Notes under the pieces: model-generated
Told to the model about the DNA's origin: nothing
The model's input: only the letters and a program-made list of their open reading frames with translations
Database searches by the model: none
From: Clostridia bacterium
GTDB lineage: Bacteria > Bacillota > Clostridia > Oscillospirales > Acutalibacteraceae
Length of the DNA stretch: 64,000 bases
NCBI GenBank assembly: GCA_017935325.1
Contig: JAGBHV010000087.1
Coordinates: forward strand, 1 to 64,000
Direction of reading: 5' to 3'
Shown: one piece after another, positions 60,836-64,000 of the stretch
Numbering within the stretch: position 1 is the stretch's first letter
How the letters are laid out: every line of letters begins with the position of its first letter
Made by a program: the position numbers and the translations under genes

Positions 60836-62056
60836 ATGACTAAAAAGATTTTTGCAATTCTTGTTGCCTTTATAATCTGTTTTTCAATAGTGCTTTCTGC
60901 ATCCGCCTATACAGAAACATATGTTTATGACCCCGATAATCATCTTACTTCTTCGGAGATTTCCGAAATCAATGATTATGCGTCATATATCGAAAGCTAT
61001 ACAGGTGTTACTGTTATGTTTTCCATTACAGGCCAGGAAGATATGAGTAACGATGAATTTGCGTACATGGCATATGACACGAATACTGATAATGATATGG
61101 GTATCTGCGTTGTACATAACACAACGGATGAAAAGTATTTTTGGTATGTAACAGATGAAGCTCAGGACCTTTTTACTGGAGCTGTTGTTGATGATATGCT
61201 GACTTCGTATGACAAATCTGAGTCATATTTTGACGGTATTTATGCATATTTCGAAACGGCAGAAAGCTATGTTGAGGGCGTAAATATACCCGATAATAAC
61301 AATTCATCTACAGAATCAGTTACAGAGAAAAATGAAAACAAGCCTGAAGAAGATACAACAAAATTTGTACCTGTTGACAGAAAGCTTCCTCTTGTTGTTG
61401 ATAATGCGGATATTATTCCTGATGATGCAGAAAAGGCACTTCTTGAAAGATGCGATATGTTTGTAAGTGAATACGAAATGGAAGTTGCTATTGTAACTGT
61501 AAATGATTTTGAAGGTAAGACAAGTGAAGCTTACGCTGACGATTTCTATGATTATAACGGCTACGGCTGGGGTGAAAACGACGACGGTGTGCTTGTTGTC
61601 TATAAACCCGGTGAAGAGGGCGAAAGGGAAATCCGGATAACAACTCACGGCAGAGGCTCAGAGGTTTTCTTTGAGGGAATCAGAGAAGGTATAATTACTG
61701 ATATGATACCTTTACTGACAGCAGAAGATTACGAAGGGGCTTTCACAACGTACCTTGATCGAGCAGAAACACAGCTCAAGCCGGGAATTTCCGTAATCTG
61801 GTTCTTCGTGCTTACACTTGTAGGTGCAGTTATCGGTCTTATCATCACGGGCTCAATGACAGCAAAGAACAAGACAGTTGTTCCTCAGAAGAATGCGAAA
61901 GTTTACACCCGTCAGGGCAGTATGAATGTTACAGGCAGAAATGATGTTTTCCTTTACACTCGTACAGATGTTCAGCCAAAGGCTCAGGATAACGATAGTT
62001 CAACTCATACAAGCTCATCAGGCAGAACTCACAACGGCTCAGGCGCAAAATTCTGA
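60836..62056 (+). CDS. Secreted/membrane TPM-domain protein with two TPM copies (YdjH-like)
   Basis: The 406-residue protein has a signal peptide (residues 1-23, cleavage after ASA). A first TPM domain (about 28-150, YVYDPDNHLTSSEISEIN) and a second (about 185-320, LPLVVDNADIIPDDAEKAL and YGWGENDDGVLVVY) follow. A transmembrane helix (about 323-343) and a Ser/Thr-rich cytoplasmic tail complete it. TPM domains are linked to photosystem repair in plants and to membrane stress in bacteria (YdjH). The start at 60836 has AAGGAGG; the longer frame overlaps the previous gene. Confidence 0.85.
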   Translation: MTKKIFAILVAFIICFSIVLSASAYTETYVYDPDNHLTSSEISEINDYASYIESYTGVTVMFSITGQEDMSNDEFAYMAYDTNTDNDMGICVVHNTTDEKYFWYVTDEAQDLFTGAVVDDMLTSYDKSESYFDGIYAYFETAESYVEGVNIPDNNNSSTESVTEKNENKPEEDTTKFVPVDRKLPLVVDNADIIPDDAEKALLERCDMFVSEYEMEVAIVTVNDFEGKTSEAYADDFYDYNGYGWGENDDGVLVVYKPGEEGEREIRITTHGRGSEVFFEGIREGIITDMIPLLTAEDYEGAFTTYLDRAETQLKPGISVIWFFVLTLVGAVIGLIITGSMTAKNKTVVPQKNAKVYTRQGSMNVTGRNDVFLYTRTDVQPKAQDNDSSTHTSSSGRTHNGSGAKF

Positions 62057-62072
62057 TGGAAGGGGAATTAAA

Positions 62073-62681
62073 ATGGCACTTTTTGATATGTTTAAAAGCA
62101 AAGCAGAAAACGCAGTGAAGAAAACTGTAAATTCTGCAGTAACACAGGGTATAAACAAAGCTTCTTCTGCAGTAAGCAATGCAGGTAACAAAAAAGAAGA
62201 GATTATTTTTTCTGCATTGCCCACATCTCTTGAAGAATTCAAAGCTTTACCTCAGGCTGCAATGTCAACTCCTTTTGAAACTGCAGCAATGACAGTTCTT
62301 GCTTTCTGCTATTATCCGCAGAATAAAGAACTTTCTCTGCAGATGCTTGATTTTCTCAGAGGACCGAGACCTTTGAGCAATATGGAAAAGTCATTTATTG
62401 CAGACAGATTCCGCGATAAAGATTACGTACCGCGTTCATATTTTGAAGGCTCAATACCCGATAATGATTATACCCCCACAGAGCCTTACAGAATTGTTGT
62501 AAGCGAAAGTCCGTATTCTTATCAGAACGATGGTTACGCAACGCTTTATATGAAATCAGGCGGTGCTGACAGTCCGCGAAGTGTTCAGCTGCGCCATGCA
62601 AAAGACGGCAAATGGTATCTCTGGGATCAGTTTATTCTTTCTGATATCCGTCAGCCTGAAAGTGCAAACCCCTGGGCATAA
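62073..62681 (+). CDS. DUF6935-like protein
   Basis: The 202-residue soluble protein begins with an amphipathic helix (MALFDMFKSKAENAVKK). A domain with FETAAMTVLAFCYYPQNKEL, FLRGPRPLSNMEKSFIADRF and KWYLWDQFILSDIRQP follows, resembling DUF6935 proteins. No catalytic motif is visible. It is the last gene of the SPFH-TPM-zinc-ribbon operon, 16 bases after the TPM gene and with AAGGGG upstream. It is probably a cytoplasmic partner of that membrane system. The family assignment is from memory of the sequence pattern only. Confidence 0.7.
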   Translation: MALFDMFKSKAENAVKKTVNSAVTQGINKASSAVSNAGNKKEEIIFSALPTSLEEFKALPQAAMSTPFETAAMTVLAFCYYPQNKELSLQMLDFLRGPRPLSNMEKSFIADRFRDKDYVPRSYFEGSIPDNDYTPTEPYRIVVSESPYSYQNDGYATLYMKSGGADSPRSVQLRHAKDGKWYLWDQFILSDIRQPESANPWA

Positions 62682-62754
62682 TATCAGATTCTCCGCGACG
62701 AATGGGTAATCAATGATTGATTATTCCCAAAGGTTGAAAAATCTATACAATAAC

Positions 62755-62790
62755 AAAAAGTCTATGAGACAAAATCTCATAGACTTTTTT
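62755..62790. terminator. Bidirectional terminator
   Basis: The arms AAAAAGTCTATGAGA and TCTCATAGACTTTTTT have a short loop. It lies between the convergent DUF6935-like and ceramidase-like genes. Confidence 0.85.
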
Positions 62791-62810
62791 ATATCGTTTA
62801 TAAGTGTTTA

Positions 62811-64000
62811 TTATTCAACTGAACTTATCAGCTCATCCATAGCATCAAGAATTGTTCCTGCTGCCTGCGGACCCAGTGAATTTGTTTCTTCATAATGTTT
62901 TCTGCCTGATTCATCAACTGAGTTGTTGAAATAGGGGAACCATTCATGAAGATAAAAATCGTTTTCGGGAATGATATAGCCGAGTTCATCGTTGCAAAGT
63001 CCGATTACGAAATTATGTTTACACTGCGACATTTCTGAAAGTGATTTATAATCGGCTTCTGTGCCGTTTGCCGATTCTTCTGCAGAAAGGAATTTTCCGC
63101 TTTCAAGTTCGGGTGAAAGTTCACCGGGAATCATATAAATTCCTATCTGCTTGTTGCCAAGCTCCATATATGAAACTTCTGATATAATTGAAATATTTTT
63201 GTTTTCATCTCTTGAGATATCGTTGTTGAGTACGCCGAGGAAACGGACAAGCATCAAAGCAATGTTATCGCATTTTATTTCTATTGCTTTTGTTTTAACG
63301 TTGATTGCAGGTTGGAGAGCGATTTCATTGTTTACACTCATAACAAGTTCGCCCATGTCTTTGCCGAATTCCTTGACATATTCAAGGCCAAGTTCAAAGT
63401 TACGCAGAACATCGTCAAGCTTTTCGCAGGTGATAAGTCCGCCGATAGCACCGTTTATGAAAACCACATTTGCACCGCCGGTCTGCTCAACGATTTCTTT
63501 TTCCATATATGCGGGGAAATCAGCGCTGACAACGGTTGTTCTTGCACCAAGACATTCAGCGTGGCAAGCAACATTCACAATATATGTGTCGTCACTGCCG
63601 TCTGCAGGGTCAAAGCGGATTCTTGTTAAGTTTGAATCAAATTCTATTGGTGCTCTTGTGTCAATCAGAAGATTTTCTGTTTCTGCTGTGCCGAAATAAA
63701 GGGCACCGTCTTTTCTCGCTTCGTATGCTGAAATAATTGCTTTTGCAGTTTTTTCTTTAAGACTGTTCATGAATTCCAAGTTTTTACCGTCAGAGAGGAA
63801 GTTTTTGCCCCACAGTCCTTGTGTATCAATAGCAGAATGAGTATGCGTTGCGCAGATGTTGATTGATTTGATATCGGGGATTTTACCGCTTTCGATAACG
63901 ATTTTTCTGATGTCATTAATATCCTTGCGGCTGATTCCCACGCAGTCGATTGCGCAGATAATAACGCCGCCTCTGCCTGAATTATCGTCAAGATATGTGG
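62811..64000 (-). CDS. Neutral/alkaline ceramidase-like protein, N-terminal part cut by right edge
   Basis: The frame is open to the right edge, so the start and any signal peptide are missing. The visible 396 residues match the neutral/alkaline non-lysosomal ceramidase-like family: GVIICAIDCVG, the metal site ICATHTHSAIDTQG, and NVACHAECLG plus FINGAIGG. The C-terminal part has DELGYIIPENDFYLHEWFPY. True ceramidases cleave the N-acyl bond of ceramide; many gut relatives have untested substrates. It is a single gene, convergent with the zinc-ribbon operon. Confidence 0.8.
   Translation of the reverse strand, partial: TYLDDNSGRGGVIICAIDCVGISRKDINDIRKIVIESGKIPDIKSINICATHTHSAIDTQGLWGKNFLSDGKNLEFMNSLKEKTAKAIISAYEARKDGALYFGTAETENLLIDTRAPIEFDSNLTRIRFDPADGSDDTYIVNVACHAECLGARTTVVSADFPAYMEKEIVEQTGGANVVFINGAIGGLITCEKLDDVLRNFELGLEYVKEFGKDMGELVMSVNNEIALQPAINVKTKAIEIKCDNIALMLVRFLGVLNNDISRDENKNISIISEVSYMELGNKQIGIYMIPGELSPELESGKFLSAEESANGTEADYKSLSEMSQCKHNFVIGLCNDELGYIIPENDFYLHEWFPYFNNSVDESGRKHYEETNSLGPQAAGTILDAMDELISSVE

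Noticed and set aside
1..64000. tRNA or rRNA genes
   Set aside because: No cloverleaf with GTTCGA-type T-arm or conserved rRNA segment was recognised in the intergenic regions; a covariance-model search would be needed to be certain.

Overview
The window looks like chromosome of an uncultured, low-GC, endospore-lineage Firmicute, most likely a gut Clostridia member related to Oscillospirales/Ruminococcaceae. The reasons are a spoIIAA-spoIIAB-sigF operon, a Gram-positive division cluster (ylmE-sepF-divIVA), MurT/GatD, strong AGGAGG-type ribosome sites, canonical sigma-A promoters, and several secreted proteins ending in dockerin type I modules. The taxonomy is inference from gene content only. 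No rRNA, tRNA, CRISPR array, phage or intact insertion sequence was seen.

Layout. 1-18.2 kb is an accessory and secreted region. It holds four dockerin proteins (one cut by the left edge), a GDPD-like protein, a P-loop kinase, a TetM-like GTPase, a secreted alpha/beta hydrolase, and a TetR regulator with a secreted 5'-nucleotidase. 18.4-23.0 kb holds an aminotransferase, murT-gatD and a secreted phosphoesterase. 23.1-26.4 kb is a compact three-gene operon of stand-alone adenylation, condensation and carrier proteins, the best candidate here for an undescribed biosynthetic system. 26.5-41.5 kb is a long housekeeping run: miaB, a YlbF-family gene with a Cys-rich tail, mutS, mutL, miaA, a HlyD-like protein, ylmE, sepF, divIVA, lspA, an RluA-type pseudouridine synthase and a split transketolase. 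41.5-44.4 kb holds the spoIIA operon, a PTP-like phosphatase and a lipoprotein.

44.5-50.4 kb (minus strand) holds a subtilisin-like protease and a DUF4838/GH92 pair. The GH92 protein has Gln where alpha-mannosidases have the catalytic-acid Glu, a change linked to mannose-phosphate uncapping. 50.6-55.4 kb holds a membrane-anchored protein of unknown function, typA and a methyltransferase. 55.6-62.7 kb holds a seven-TM LuxR-type regulator divergent from a six-gene operon. That operon resembles the Bacillus ydjG-ydjH-ydjI group (TFIIB-type zinc ribbon, TPM, SPFH), with a DUF4428 protein, a mini membrane protein and a DUF6935-like protein added and no pspA. A ceramidase-like gene runs off the right edge.

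A 273-bp element with terminal inverted repeats lies between convergent genes at about 1 kb, and a related half copy lies between another convergent pair at about 44.5 kb. Twelve promoters with 17-bp spacers and about a dozen terminators mark the transcription units.
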